Below, piece by piece: positions 1-9,400 of a DNA stretch of 27,196 nucleotides (positions within the stretch are counted from its first letter, which is position 1; the number at the start of each line of letters is the position of its first letter). The DNA comes from Martensiomyces pterosporus (Eukaryota > Kickxellomycota > Kickxellomycetes > Kickxellales > Kickxellaceae). Under the pieces are notes generated by a model. That model ran no database searches. It was not told the DNA's origin and worked only from the letters and a program-made list of their open reading frames with translations. The stretch lies in the NCBI GenBank assembly GCA_025201845.1, contig MU604100.1:1-27196 (forward strand). Direction: 5' to 3'. Position numbers and translations under genes: made by a program.

Positions 1-197
1 GGCCGGCAACAAGGAGCAACAACAGTGCCTAGGTAATTTCATTCACGGGCTCTCCCGGATGGCATGGGTATTCATATGCAGTGGTTATCCCTGACAGGCG
101 TCCTCCAGACACCCGAGCGGGACAGCATATGTCTACTTAGTATCCTGTCGTTCCAACGACATGGTTTCTTGTGCTCCTTAGTCGACCCCGCTATGGG

Positions 198-260
198 GAC
201 TCTTCTAGTTTCTTGGCTCTTAGTTAAGTTCATTGGAAAATACATCGGCTCCATCATCAG
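198..260. repeat. Dispersed repeat copy A (~63 bp)
   Basis: This stretch matches 3841-3906 closely in the same orientation: it shares 'CTCTTCTAGTTT', 'TTGGCTCTTAGT', 'AAGTTCATTGGAAA' and 'CATCATCAG'-type blocks, with a few substitutions and small indels. The similarity stops abruptly at both ends. Copy A covers the last codons and stop of the F-box-like gene on the minus strand and ~20 bases beyond it. It may be a fragment of a gene-family 3' end or of a mobile element. Confidence 0.8.
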
Positions 261-684
261 TAGCAGCATTTCCATTGACTGTAATAATGCGTAGTACATT
301 AACTGTTCGCCAGTGGTTTGAGCTGAAACCAATGTTGTCCAGCGCATTGGTAATATCTGAAAAATCGAGTGGGTATCCAAGCGACTGGATTACAAGTCGA
401 TTAATTGCACTACTGAGCTGTTGAGAGATAATAAGGTCAATGTTTGATTTCCACACGTACTCAGTCTGTGTGCTCTTGCTATCCCTATATGTTTCTCTGA
501 TATGGCACTCAAGGTATGCTATGCGATACACGTATCGAAGCATGCACTCCCTCCAAACACGACAGACTGCAGCAAGAGGGAGTAGCTGCTTAAACCCTTG
601 GATATCGCCTTTTCTTACCCCATCATAAAAGTACGCCAACGTCTTTTGCAGTATGTTTAGGTGCAGGCTCTTTATGTGCGCCAT
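220..684 (-). CDS. F-box-like short protein, possibly truncated family member
   Basis: A 154-residue protein starting at the ATG at 684. The first ~60 residues look like a divergent F-box: an opening 'IKSLHLNILQKTLAYFYDGV' helix is followed by 'LLPLAAVCRVWRECML' and 'YVYRIAYLEC'. This matches the LPxxILxxI...LxxVCRxWR pattern by which F-box proteins bind Skp1 in SCF ubiquitin ligases. From memory, Kickxellomycotina genomes carry large families of related proteins, usually much longer than this one. No leucine-rich or other substrate-binding domain follows. The last ~12 residues and the stop lie inside a repeat that recurs at 3841-3906, so the 3' end may be rearranged and the gene truncated or a pseudogene. 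An upstream in-frame extension (685-942) is open but unconvincing. The reading frame is moderately secure; the function is inferred from the motif only. Confidence 0.5.
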   Translation of the reverse strand: MAHIKSLHLNILQKTLAYFYDGVRKGDIQGFKQLLPLAAVCRVWRECMLRYVYRIAYLECHIRETYRDSKSTQTEYVWKSNIDLIISQQLSSAINRLVIQSLGYPLDFSDITNALDNIGFSSNHWRTVNVLRIITVNGNAATDDGADVFSNELN

Positions 685-1200
685 CTTCAGAAAATGGAGC
701 AGTGAACTAATTGAAAGGAGAGCGGAGGAGAAATGCAAGTAGTGGGTATTGTCGCTTGAACAATTATGTAAATGGGAAACACCTGACGACATCATCAATG
801 AGAACAATGCTCCCCATGCGTGCATGCGTGCACGAGCAGTTGTCAATTTAATGACCCTGTTCTGTGAGCAAGCCGCTAAGCTCCTACCTACTCCATACCC
901 ACGAGGAAGCGATCTGCTTGGCCGTGCCACCTGTACCTGCAAAAATCACCTTCTGTTGAACAGAAAACGTCCGGTCCGTCTTGGTATTGTGGTGTGTAGA
1001 TTGAAGGTTTTATGAAGACTGAAGACTAAATGAAAGGTAAAGAGAAAAAAGGGGAGAGATTGAACTAGGTTAGGGGCAAGTTAAATACTCAAATGAGACA
1101 GCCAAAGACCAAGCCTCCACATGCCACACAGCCCTTGTTTGTGCTAACTGTAAAGACAGATGGCATAGGTACGTGAACTGAACTGCCATGGTACCTGCAT
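685..1200. other. Intergenic region with no recognised gene
   Basis: This is 5' flank of the F-box-like gene and 3' flank of the CLPTM1-family gene, both on the minus strand. Small open frames are present on both strands, but none resembles a known protein. No tRNA or other RNA gene is visible. Confidence 0.6.
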
Positions 1201-3327
1201 CTAGTCCTGCTTGGCCTTGTAGTACTTGACCCACTGGACCACAAAAACCACTAGCTGGAAACAGTATACCCAGTTGGTGCCTGCAGGCACTGGCGAAAAG
1301 AACACGGGCCATCTGAAAGCCCACTCAACCAGAATCTGGTGAATGTTGACCAGGAGTTCGCACATGTAAGCAGTGATGGGGATCCAGGCAACAGACTTTG
1401 TGCGGTAGTTGATCATCACTTGAGGTACGAGCTGGAACGTCCTGACCACGTACAGAATATTCTTGGCAGCGTAAATTAGGTCCCATCTGCGACTGTACCC
1501 TCTAGATGTGGCTGCAGTGTATACAAGGTACAGAACCAGCGACGGGGTGCCCAGCCAGAGGAGCCACCTCTTGAGCAGCTGATCGACTTCTTGCTGAGCA
1601 GATGCAGCCAGATCGCGGCCACGCATCCTGGGAAGCTCGCCAGCACGGGTGGTAGTAGATGAACCGTCATCGTCTTCCACAAGGACCGGCTTTGCTATCT
1701 CGCTGGATGCTGGTGCACGCAGGCTGGCGATTCTCTGCCGCCACTTGAAGGGGTTGAGCGGGATATTGTAGAGGGCAGCAAAGACCCAGAGACTCAGACT
1801 AGCATAAAACGGCACAAGGATGTTTCTTCCGCTATTCACCATGTAATACCAGGACCACATTCCTATGATGTCAACCTCGTAATACATGCACATTGCTGCC
1901 AGGCTGCCGCACTGGTACACGACCTCCAAGACAACAACCAACCGCGATGTGCCTTCCCACTTTGTATCCTCTCGCGACCAGAACGTTGCAATATCGCCGA
2001 GTGCAGTGAGCAATAGGGCGATAACCAAAGGTGCCGAGACTATGAGCAAGACGACGCTGAGCACGCTCGCATTGCTCAAGATATAGCCCGGCAAGAGATT
2101 GCTATTATACGCCATATACACCATCTCTGTGACGTTCCCAGGCATGCTGATCCACGCCTCGCTCTCGTAACCTTCAAGTTCACCCAAGTCGCTATTCGAA
2201 GGGCGGGCGTTGCTGGTATAGCCGCTGCTAGCTGCTGCCGTGGGCTTTCCTGCCCCAAGGCGGCCACTGTAGATATCTCCATACGCTGCGTTGCTTTCGG
2301 ACTTGTAGTAGTAAGGGTGTCTAGTAATCATTGTCTTTTTGTACTCATACTTGGGCTCGGCCAACTTCATTATCGCGTCCTCGCCCCGAACCCACCCTTG
2401 AGAAATGCCCTGGATGTTGAATTCGACATCAATCGATGTTGTGTATGAGGTGTTAGCTGGCAAAGAATACCGGCCACTGGAGCCAGTTGGCTTTGGCATG
2501 TTCTCTGCTGGAACTGTGTTCATGCCCCCATATCCCTTCGCTTGCCTATAAATCAAAGGCGGGTTGTAAGTACCGGCTTTTGACCCTTGGTTTGGGCTGC
2601 CATTGATCCATGAGCGGAAGACCTTGGGGAGCGTTTCGTTCGTGTATGTGTGGTCCTCCAGCACAAAATCCCATGATAGCGATGGCGAGTACATAGCAAA
2701 GTAGCCCTGCGGAGACGTATACTGGACATCGCCCAAATACTGAGTATCGCCCAAATACTTGGTATCATTCAAATGCTGGGTACCATTCAACATCAAATAC
2801 ATCCGTGAGCTAGGGGTGTACATAGTGTACACGTTGAAAATGCTCGCGGACGTTCGTACCAAATGGGGGTCTGAGATGTTGGGGTGCGGCGTGAACTGGT
2901 CGGACCTTTGGATGAACACATGGGCATAAAGCTGTCTGAATCTCGTGTCCGCCTCATCAAACATGGACTCGGGGATCTTGACATTGACCTTAGTGCGATG
3001 TTTTGGGTACTTTTCCTCCAGGCTTTGTGGCTGGACGTGCCAGAGCAGCTGAGCGCTCTCAAAGAACGCAGTGGCGTTGTGAGTAGTGACGTTCGCCGAC
3101 TGTGACATGTAAACCTTGATGTCGTACTTGAAGGGCTCTCTCCATGAGCGGCGGTAGAATACGGTGTCCTCGGTGATTTTCTGCGCTGGCGAGAGGTAGG
3201 GAATGCTGATGCTTGGGAAGAAGCTGTAGACGGTGAATAGAAGGAGACCGCCAAGGGATAGGAGAACAAGGAAGGCGATGGCTAACTGGAGCAACCGCCT
3301 GGCGAGGCTGCGCAGCCTGAATCTCAT
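1201..3327 (-). CDS. CLPTM1: CLPTM1-family multipass membrane protein
   Basis: A 708-residue protein. A signal-anchor-like helix (about 11-36) is followed by a ~380-residue lumenal domain with many N-glycosylation sequons, then several hydrophobic helices (about 418-444, 500-521, 590-606, 655-670, 686-703). The strongest family marks are 'LYAHVFIQRS' near 134, 'GDIATFWSREDTKWEG' near 444 and 'PQVMINYRTKSVAWIP' at 635-650. The last corresponds to the conserved PQLFINYKxKSVAHLP segment of human CLPTM1/CLPTM1L. These proteins sit in the ER/Golgi; CLPTM1L has been reported as a lipid scramblase and CLPTM1 as a receptor-trafficking factor. The ATG at 3327 is chosen because it directly precedes the membrane helix; 80 upstream in-frame residues look non-coding. 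Residues 180-203 are four tandem six-residue repeats. Assignment to CLPTM1 versus CLPTM1L is not settled. Confidence 0.88.
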   Translation of the reverse strand: MRFRLRSLARRLLQLAIAFLVLLSLGGLLLFTVYSFFPSISIPYLSPAQKITEDTVFYRRSWREPFKYDIKVYMSQSANVTTHNATAFFESAQLLWHVQPQSLEEKYPKHRTKVNVKIPESMFDEADTRFRQLYAHVFIQRSDQFTPHPNISDPHLVRTSASIFNVYTMYTPSSRMYLMLNGTQHLNDTKYLGDTQYLGDVQYTSPQGYFAMYSPSLSWDFVLEDHTYTNETLPKVFRSWINGSPNQGSKAGTYNPPLIYRQAKGYGGMNTVPAENMPKPTGSSGRYSLPANTSYTTSIDVEFNIQGISQGWVRGEDAIMKLAEPKYEYKKTMITRHPYYYKSESNAAYGDIYSGRLGAGKPTAAASSGYTSNARPSNSDLGELEGYESEAWISMPGNVTEMVYMAYNSNLLPGYILSNASVLSVVLLIVSAPLVIALLLTALGDIATFWSREDTKWEGTSRLVVVLEVVYQCGSLAAMCMYYEVDIIGMWSWYYMVNSGRNILVPFYASLSLWVFAALYNIPLNPFKWRQRIASLRAPASSEIAKPVLVEDDDGSSTTTRAGELPRMRGRDLAASAQQEVDQLLKRWLLWLGTPSLVLYLVYTAATSRGYSRRWDLIYAAKNILYVVRTFQLVPQVMINYRTKSVAWIPITAYMCELLVNIHQILVEWAFRWPVFFSPVPAGTNWVYCFQLVVFVVQWVKYYKAKQD
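2719..2790 (-). repeat. 18-bp x4 in-frame tandem repeat in CLPTM1-like gene
   Basis: Four head-to-tail 18-bp units code for four variants of the hexapeptide LGDTQY (LNGTQH, LNDTKY, LGDTQY, LGDVQY) in the predicted lumenal domain. Two units contain NxT glycosylation sequons. Confidence 0.85.
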
Positions 3328-3939
3328 TGCTGCGAAACAGAAAATAGACGGAGAGTGAGAGGTGTAAGCAGTAGAATAAGCTGAGGGCAAAGGAAGGAGA
3401 AGAGGAAAGAGGGTCTGTCCAGTTTGATATAAACACATGCCGCAGGTGCTCTTCCCTGCAGGTGGCCTTGGCATTTGTTTGCCAGTTGCACGGCTGTGGA
3501 TAAGCAGGACTTGGGCATGTTCCACCAAGAACATTCGTCTGTTACGAAATCGTCGTGCTGAAACCAAAGGGGAAAAGTCGCACCTTCACAAACACCGATT
3601 TCCCCTCTCTAAGCGCATCCAGCTGGACATGGGCGTTTCCGTATCCGAATACCGATGAATCCAATGGGGCTATCCCACATGCATGCACAGAAATTGACAT
3701 TACCGTCATCGTGTCCATTTAGTAGGGAAGCGCCTAATGTAGGACCACATTCAGAGACACAGTGGCAAGAGCGTACGCGTGGTCACTAGTGCGTAGAAAG
3801 CTAGATTGACAGAGAACTCCGCCCTTCTATCGCACAGGCTGGCTCTTCTAGTTTTTTTTTTGGCTCTTAGTGAAGTTCATTGGAAATACACGGACTCAAT
3901 CATCAGCGTATATATAGGAAAGCAGGCAACGAAGTCTAT
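3328..3939. other. Intergenic region between two minus-strand genes
   Basis: This is the upstream region of the CLPTM1-family gene and the 3' flank of the phosphatase gene. It holds repeat copy B (3841-3906), including a run of ten T at 3852-3861. An AT-poor stretch at 3437-3658 is open on both strands but resembles nothing known. No RNA gene is seen. Confidence 0.6.
3841..3906. repeat. Dispersed repeat copy B (~66 bp)
   Basis: This is the second copy of the element at 198-260, in direct orientation and ~3.6 kb away. It begins 34 bases past the phosphatase stop, in the 3' flank. Relative to copy A it has an expanded T run and two single-base deletions that would break the F-box-like reading frame, so it is not coding here. 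Confidence 0.8.
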
Positions 3940-5757
3940 CTAGTCTTTCTTGGGGAATATGCCACACTCGTTCTTGTAGTCGCCCTCAGTAGCAATGATG
4001 GGCGCCACATGCTCAAAGAACGCAGCGAGCGTGCACATGGAGCTGCCCATCTTCGGGTGGTGCTTGCCACTCATCTCGCAAGTGGGCACCTGGAGGACAC
4101 GGTCGTTGAGCTTGACGCGCACGAAATACCCATCGGTGTCGATATTCCTGTGCAGCGTCGCTGGACGAGGCAGGTCCCTTTTCAGAGATTTGGCCTCCAC
4201 ATCGGCCGACTTGTCCTTGAACATCTCAAAGGTCAGCATCGACGCAAACGGGACCCACTCCTCGCTCTGGTTGCCCATGATCATCGACAGGGGCCCCACA
4301 GTGATGTCGTGGCCGCCATAGAGCGCAATCTTGGGCACGCGCGGGATCTCAGCCTCGGTCTCTTCCCGCACACCATCGGGCCCCAGCAAGAGATCGCCTG
4401 TGCGCTGCGGCCCAATCGCGGGCTTTCCTGCTGCGCCAAGCAGGCGCCTGTACCACGGGTCGCGGTGCTGATCGAGCTCTGCAGCCTGCGCCATGGTCTG
4501 GACGACATTGTCCACAAGCCGGCCGAATCCGAGGCGCTGGGCCTTGGTAAAGTTCATTACATGCGACCACTGGTGGTGCGCGACTTCGCCAAGTCGGTTG
4601 AGGTAGTCAGCAGTAATGTCAGCGGGAAGCGGCATTCCGTGGCCCTTCATGGCAGAGAGCTCGTCATAAACCGGGTGGAAGTTCGAGCCAAACGCAGGTT
4701 TATCGATTATCTCCGCAGCCTGCTTGCCGATGCTCTCGAGAGCCACCGTCTGCTTGTACACGTCGTCGATCCACTTGTACCTGCGCGCCACTTCGGATGT
4801 GGTGTCCATAAAGTTGCGCAGAAACTCGTAGCAGCCAAAATTACCGTGCATGGTCTCAAAGCGATGCAGGCGTGTGTGGATGGGGAACAGGCGCAGGAAG
4901 TCGCTGTTGAACACCGTCCACCTGCCGTTCCACGCCGAGGCGGGGTACCCTGGGTAGAGGCCGACGAGCAGGGCATGGGTGGACTGGATGACGCGCGAGT
5001 AGTCGGTCGTGCGGATGTACATCCAGTCGCTCAGATTGCCCTCGGGAACTGCAGGCAGGAAGCGCAGCTTGTCCACGTAGAGCGAGCGCAGGAATGAGCC
5101 GGTGCGGAATAGGGACTCGAGGCCAATGTCAGACAGCTGGCCCATGTCGCTACGGGTTGGGCAACACAGGAGCGAAACAAAAGCAAAATCAGACGCAAGG
5201 AGCTCCGCACACAATGCACGAGAAAAAAGGATTCCATTGAAATGGCAGTGCTTTTCTTACCATGACGCGGGACTCCACATCTCGCTGCCTTTCGCTTTCT
5301 TTCCGTCGCTTGACCCAGCTGCGTTGCCATCGATTTTCTTGGTACTGCCGTCATCAGAAAGGCGGACATGCCACTGTGCAGGTTCGTACTCGACCCCCGA
5401 TTTGAGGGTGGCTGTCTTCTCCGTGTACCTCGAATCAGCAGTACCGGAGCCGATTCTGTCGGGGTTGGGAGCTGGCAGGGCTTCCTCGCGAGGCACAAAC
5501 CTGCCAATTGCCTTCATGAACTCGGCGTGGAGGTAGTTGGCCCTCTCGCAGAACGCCCACTGGCCCTTCTTGGTGATGCTGTTGGCCACAGGCGTGCGCT
5601 CGCCATGGCGGAAAAACACCTGCGCCTGGACGAGCTCCATGTAATCTGGGTACAGGGCCTTGATGTACTCGGGCGTGAGCCTGGGTAGTGTGGCTGCTTC
5701 CGAAAAGGGTGGCCTTTCGGGGACAGCCGTGTCGGTCGTGGCTGATGGCGAGGACAT
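3940..5757 (-). CDS. Histidine acid phosphatase (branch 2), two exons
   Basis: Coding exons are 5261-5757 and 3940-5149, giving 568 residues. The family acts through a phosphohistidine intermediate on phosphomonoesters. The nucleophile motif RHGERTP is at 50-56 and the proton-donor HD is in 'YGGHDITVGPL' (H446, D447). Other family marks are 'C-D-M-G-Q-L-S-D-I-G' just after the splice junction and 'IRTTDYSRVIQSTHALLVGLYP', which match lysosomal acid phosphatases and the xylose phosphatase PXYLP1. The intron assignment is supported because joining restores the conserved cysteine before GQL across the junction. The first ATG (5757) gives no signal peptide or anchor. Family members are normally secretory, so either this one is cytosolic or an upstream exon is missed. 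The substrate cannot be told from sequence. It is divergent from the SAPS gene. Confidence 0.92.
5150..5260 (-). other. Intron of the histidine acid phosphatase gene (111 nt)
   Basis: The donor is GTAAGA and the acceptor is CCCGTAG on the minus strand. Retaining it gives an in-frame stop immediately (the donor reads TGG TAA). Removing it joins TG|C into a cysteine codon and restores the conserved CxxGQL segment. Confidence 0.9.
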
Positions 5758-6455
5758 TCCAGCGTTTAAATGGATCTCGATCCTAGGACCCAGACAAAAG
5801 GTGTATATTGTGAGCGAGTTAAAGAAAGCAAAGGCAACATGGGCGGGAAAGACGGCTGGTGACTCAGCGTGGAATTCAAGGCCAAGCGAGGAATTCAAGG
5901 CCAAGCGAGGAGATCTGCCCAATTAAGCGTCGCCGCCCACAGTGCCATAGCTCAGTGAAAGGGTTAGGTGTTCCCCCCGCACCACACCGCCCAGACTCCA
6001 GCTTGACAACCTTGACAACCTAGAAGCGCATTAGGAACTCATGTGCCGCAATGAAGCAAGCCGAGCCAGCAGGCGAACCGCAAACCACCTGCGGCTGGCT
6101 TTCGGTTCAGCTCCACATCCGCTTTTCCGCTGCTGCCCAAGAGGTGCCGCGTACCTGTTTGGCCGCTCGCCGCAAACGTTGCTGTGCGCCTTTTGACTCT
6201 CCTTGCGACCCGCACACACTCGTACGCAACGCTCGTAAATACCTCCTTATTATTTATTTTATTCCTCCTGCGCATCTTGGTCCCGCTCGCCTTCTCAGAA
6301 CTCTCTTCTTCTCTCCCTCCCCTACGCCCCTCCGCCCCTTCTCCTCTCCTGCGCTGCGTGTATGTAAAAAAGAAGTGTGTCCGCATTCATTACTAGAATC
6401 ACAGAAACAGGCAATCTCGCTCGCTCTACTCATCCTGATTTCCCCCTGACACGAA
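5758..6455. promoter_or_regulatory. Shared divergent upstream region, phosphatase / SAPS gene
   Basis: No gene is recognised here. It contains a 19-bp tandem duplication (5871-5908), a 10-bp duplication CTTGACAACC (about 6003-6022), an imperfect hairpin (6064-6100) and a long pyrimidine-rich tract (about 6255-6350) leading to the SAPS start codon. Pyrimidine tracts just upstream of start codons are common in fungal promoters. No clear TATA or CCAAT box was identified. Confidence 0.55.
5871..5908. repeat. 19-bp perfect tandem duplication
   Basis: Two adjacent copies of GGAATTCAAGGCCAAGCGA, ~115 bases upstream of the phosphatase start codon. The unit is not a multiple of three, consistent with non-coding DNA. 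Confidence 0.9.
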
Positions 6456-9400
6456 ATGCTCTGGCGATTCGGGCTTCAGCACGCGTCAAACATTGACAAG
6501 CTGCTGGAGAAGGAGGACCTGACTTTGGAAGAGGTCCTCAACGACCCAGATCTGCTGCAAGAAGTCAGAGAGCAGAACCCAAAGGTCATCACATAGTAAG
6601 TAGCGCTTAGCCCTTTCGCACGCCACACCTGCACATTGAAATGCACTCTGCTCTTCAAGCGAGCCCCCATCTAAATTCCCAACTGCTCTGTGCCTGTTTT
6701 GTGGCAATTTGCCCCCTCCCCAACCGCCGCCTTAGCCTGGTTTTGCCGCAGAATCTGAAGCAAATGGTGGACTACATTGCGACCGACGGCTTCTTCAAGT
6801 TCTCGAAGATGGCATCCACCTCTTGCGAGGTTCTGTGCAGCAACAGCATTGCCTTTGTGGAGGCCCTCATTGCCGAGTACTCGCCTCACGACTTTGATGA
6901 GGAGGACGACGAAGACGACGACGGCGACAGCGATAGCAATAGCAGGAGTGACAGCGACAGCGAAAAGGGCGACAATGCCAATGTCAATACTAGCAACAAA
7001 GCCGGCGCTGAGAAACAACAGAGAGAAAACAATGGCGGGGAGGATGACGCTGGCAGTCATCCGCCGCTATCGTCCCAAACGTCGCGGATCGCTGGTAACA
7101 ACAATGCACAACAGGCCACCTCCGCTGCACCATCGCGACAGTCGGCTTCCCCAAGTGCGGCGGACCAAGGGCCAAGGCAGTATCTGCTCGAGGCCCTGTG
7201 GGGCGTGATGAGCTTGCCGGCTGGCGAGCTGGATGCGCTCCAGGCAACCCACTTTTCGCGGGTGATGTGCGGTCTTTTGCAGCGCAAGCCCTACGAGACG
7301 CTGGACTTTATCCGCGCGCAGGAAAGCGCTGTCCCGCTGTTCCTCGAGCACATCGGCGTGTCGGCAGTCGTTGACCTCTTGCTCAAGGTCATCAGCCTTG
7401 AGGAGCTTGATGACGGGCCCGGAATCATCTCCTGGCTGAGCGAGTACGGACTCATCCCCATGCTCGTCGACAGGCTGGCACCCACATGCGACCCCGAGAC
7501 CCACTCGCTGTCGGCACAAGTCCTGCTCGACATCATTGCCATTTCGCAGTGCAACAACCCTGCGCAGCCGACCATCGGCACCAACGCGCTGATTGACGAG
7601 CTCAAAAGCGAGGCCACGGTCACACGACTCGCAGACTACATGCTGGACCGCGAGGCGCCCCACGCCACCTCGACGCTGATCAACTGCGTATACATCTTCA
7701 TTGAGCTCATCCGCCGCAACTACTCTGATGCCGATGCCGAGATGTCGCCCGAAGAGCAGGGCGGCTATGGATTCGGTGCCTACGAGACCGGATCCTACGA
7801 CCAGCAGTCCCAGCGCCGCTTGCCCACTGTTGACCTCAGTGCCATGATGAAGGTGCTTGCGCTGCGTGTCAAGGACCTTGTGGAGCTGCTCAAGGCGCCG
7901 CGCTCGTCAACCGAGCCAGTGCCCACTACCCAGGGCATGCGCGAGCCCTTGGGCTTTGAGCGCCTGCGCATCTGCGAGCTCTTTGCCGAGCTCTTGCACT
8001 GCTCAAACATGCCGCGTCTTAACCTGCCCACCGGCGAGACCGGGGAGTCTGCGGTGGCTGGCGAAAGCAAAGGCCTAGGCCAAGGCGGAACTGCAGAGGC
8101 ACATACACCTGCGTCTCCTGTCACGACTGGCATGGCCTCGCCTGGCACTGACAAGGGCAAGAGCGATGACGGGCCATTCAAGGACAGCCCCATCATCAAC
8201 TCGAACGTATCCCGCGCCGGCACTGCGTCTGCAGCCTCTGACGGCAGCCCCAAGGCTGACCAGCACGTGTTCTCCGCAAGCAGCTCGCCAGACGCTGCTA
8301 ATACTGCTGGGACTGGGGCTGAAGCCGAGTCTGAAGCAGAAGGCGGCAACGCCTCCTCGGGTGAGGAAGGTGGGTACCCTACCATCCCGCTTGAGATCAG
8401 CGAGCCCACGGAGCACAACGCCGACAACACGCCCGTTGGCCAGCTGCTCAAGTGGAACCTCATCCAGCACGAAGTGCTGCCGGTGTGCACCGACCTGTTC
8501 TTCCAGTTCCCGCTCAACAACTTTTTGCACTCGGTCGTGTATGACATCATGCACCAGGTGCTCAACCTGCCCCTCACGCTCGAGTGCAGCGTGGCCCTTG
8601 TCGTGGTGGCATTCCGCGACGTCAAGATCACCTCGAAGATCGCCCAGGCGTGCGCAAAGAACGACGAGGTGTGCCGCGAGCCGAAGGGCGTCAGGCTTGG
8701 GTATATGGGCCATCTGACGGGCATTGGCGAAGAGGTTGCGCGCCTGCTGGAGCTCTCGGGGGCTGTGCTCGAGCCGCTGATTGCCCCTTACATTAACGGT
8801 GACGAGTGGCTTGACTATGTCGCAAGGACGCTACAGGAGGTGCGTGAGCGCGACCAGCAGCCCCTGGGTGGCGAGCGGCCTGGCGGCATGGACATCTTGT
8901 CGGGCGACGACTCAAGCCAGGTGTTTGTCTCCCGAATGGGGCTTGTTGACCCTGCAACTGGCGAGACCTATGACCCCGAAGAGGAAGAAGACGACGAGGA
9001 CGAGGATTATGCACATGACGGCGCTGCTGCCGGAGGAAAGGGCGGGTATGGCCGTGCGGGATACGGTGATGAAGACCCAGCCAGTGCGTCGTCCTCTTCG
9101 TCGCACGGTGGCAAGCAGCCAGGGCTCCTGCGTCCGAGCGAGCTGGATGACGACGAGAACATCGACTACATCAACACCGAAACAGACATCTACTTTAGCC
9201 GTAACCACAACTTTGGAGGCCGGTCCGAGAGTAAGCAGAGCCGCCAGTTTGGCTTGCGTCCAGCGGTTGGCGATGACGACGAGGACGACGAGGACGAAGA
9301 CGAGCAGTACATCCTCAAGGAAAATGCTGCCGGTGCTGATGACGGTGAAGGCATCGGTCCTGCAGGTCGTATCGGTCGGTTCCACAGCTACCAGAACGAG

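Noticed and set aside
749..1015. 88-residue open frame on the plus strand
   Set aside because: No similarity, no codon signal, and it lies in the flank of minus-strand genes.
3328..3567. 80-residue N-terminal extension of the CLPTM1-family protein
   Set aside because: It is open but resembles untranslated sequence. The ATG at 3327 directly precedes the expected membrane helix.
3880..5097. 405-residue open frame antisense to the phosphatase
   Set aside because: It is a codon-bias shadow of the phosphatase second exon, with no recognisable domain.
6752..6752. Alternative SAPS intron acceptor at GCCGCAG
   Set aside because: Joining there gives an immediate TAA stop and drops the conserved LxxPxxL segment.
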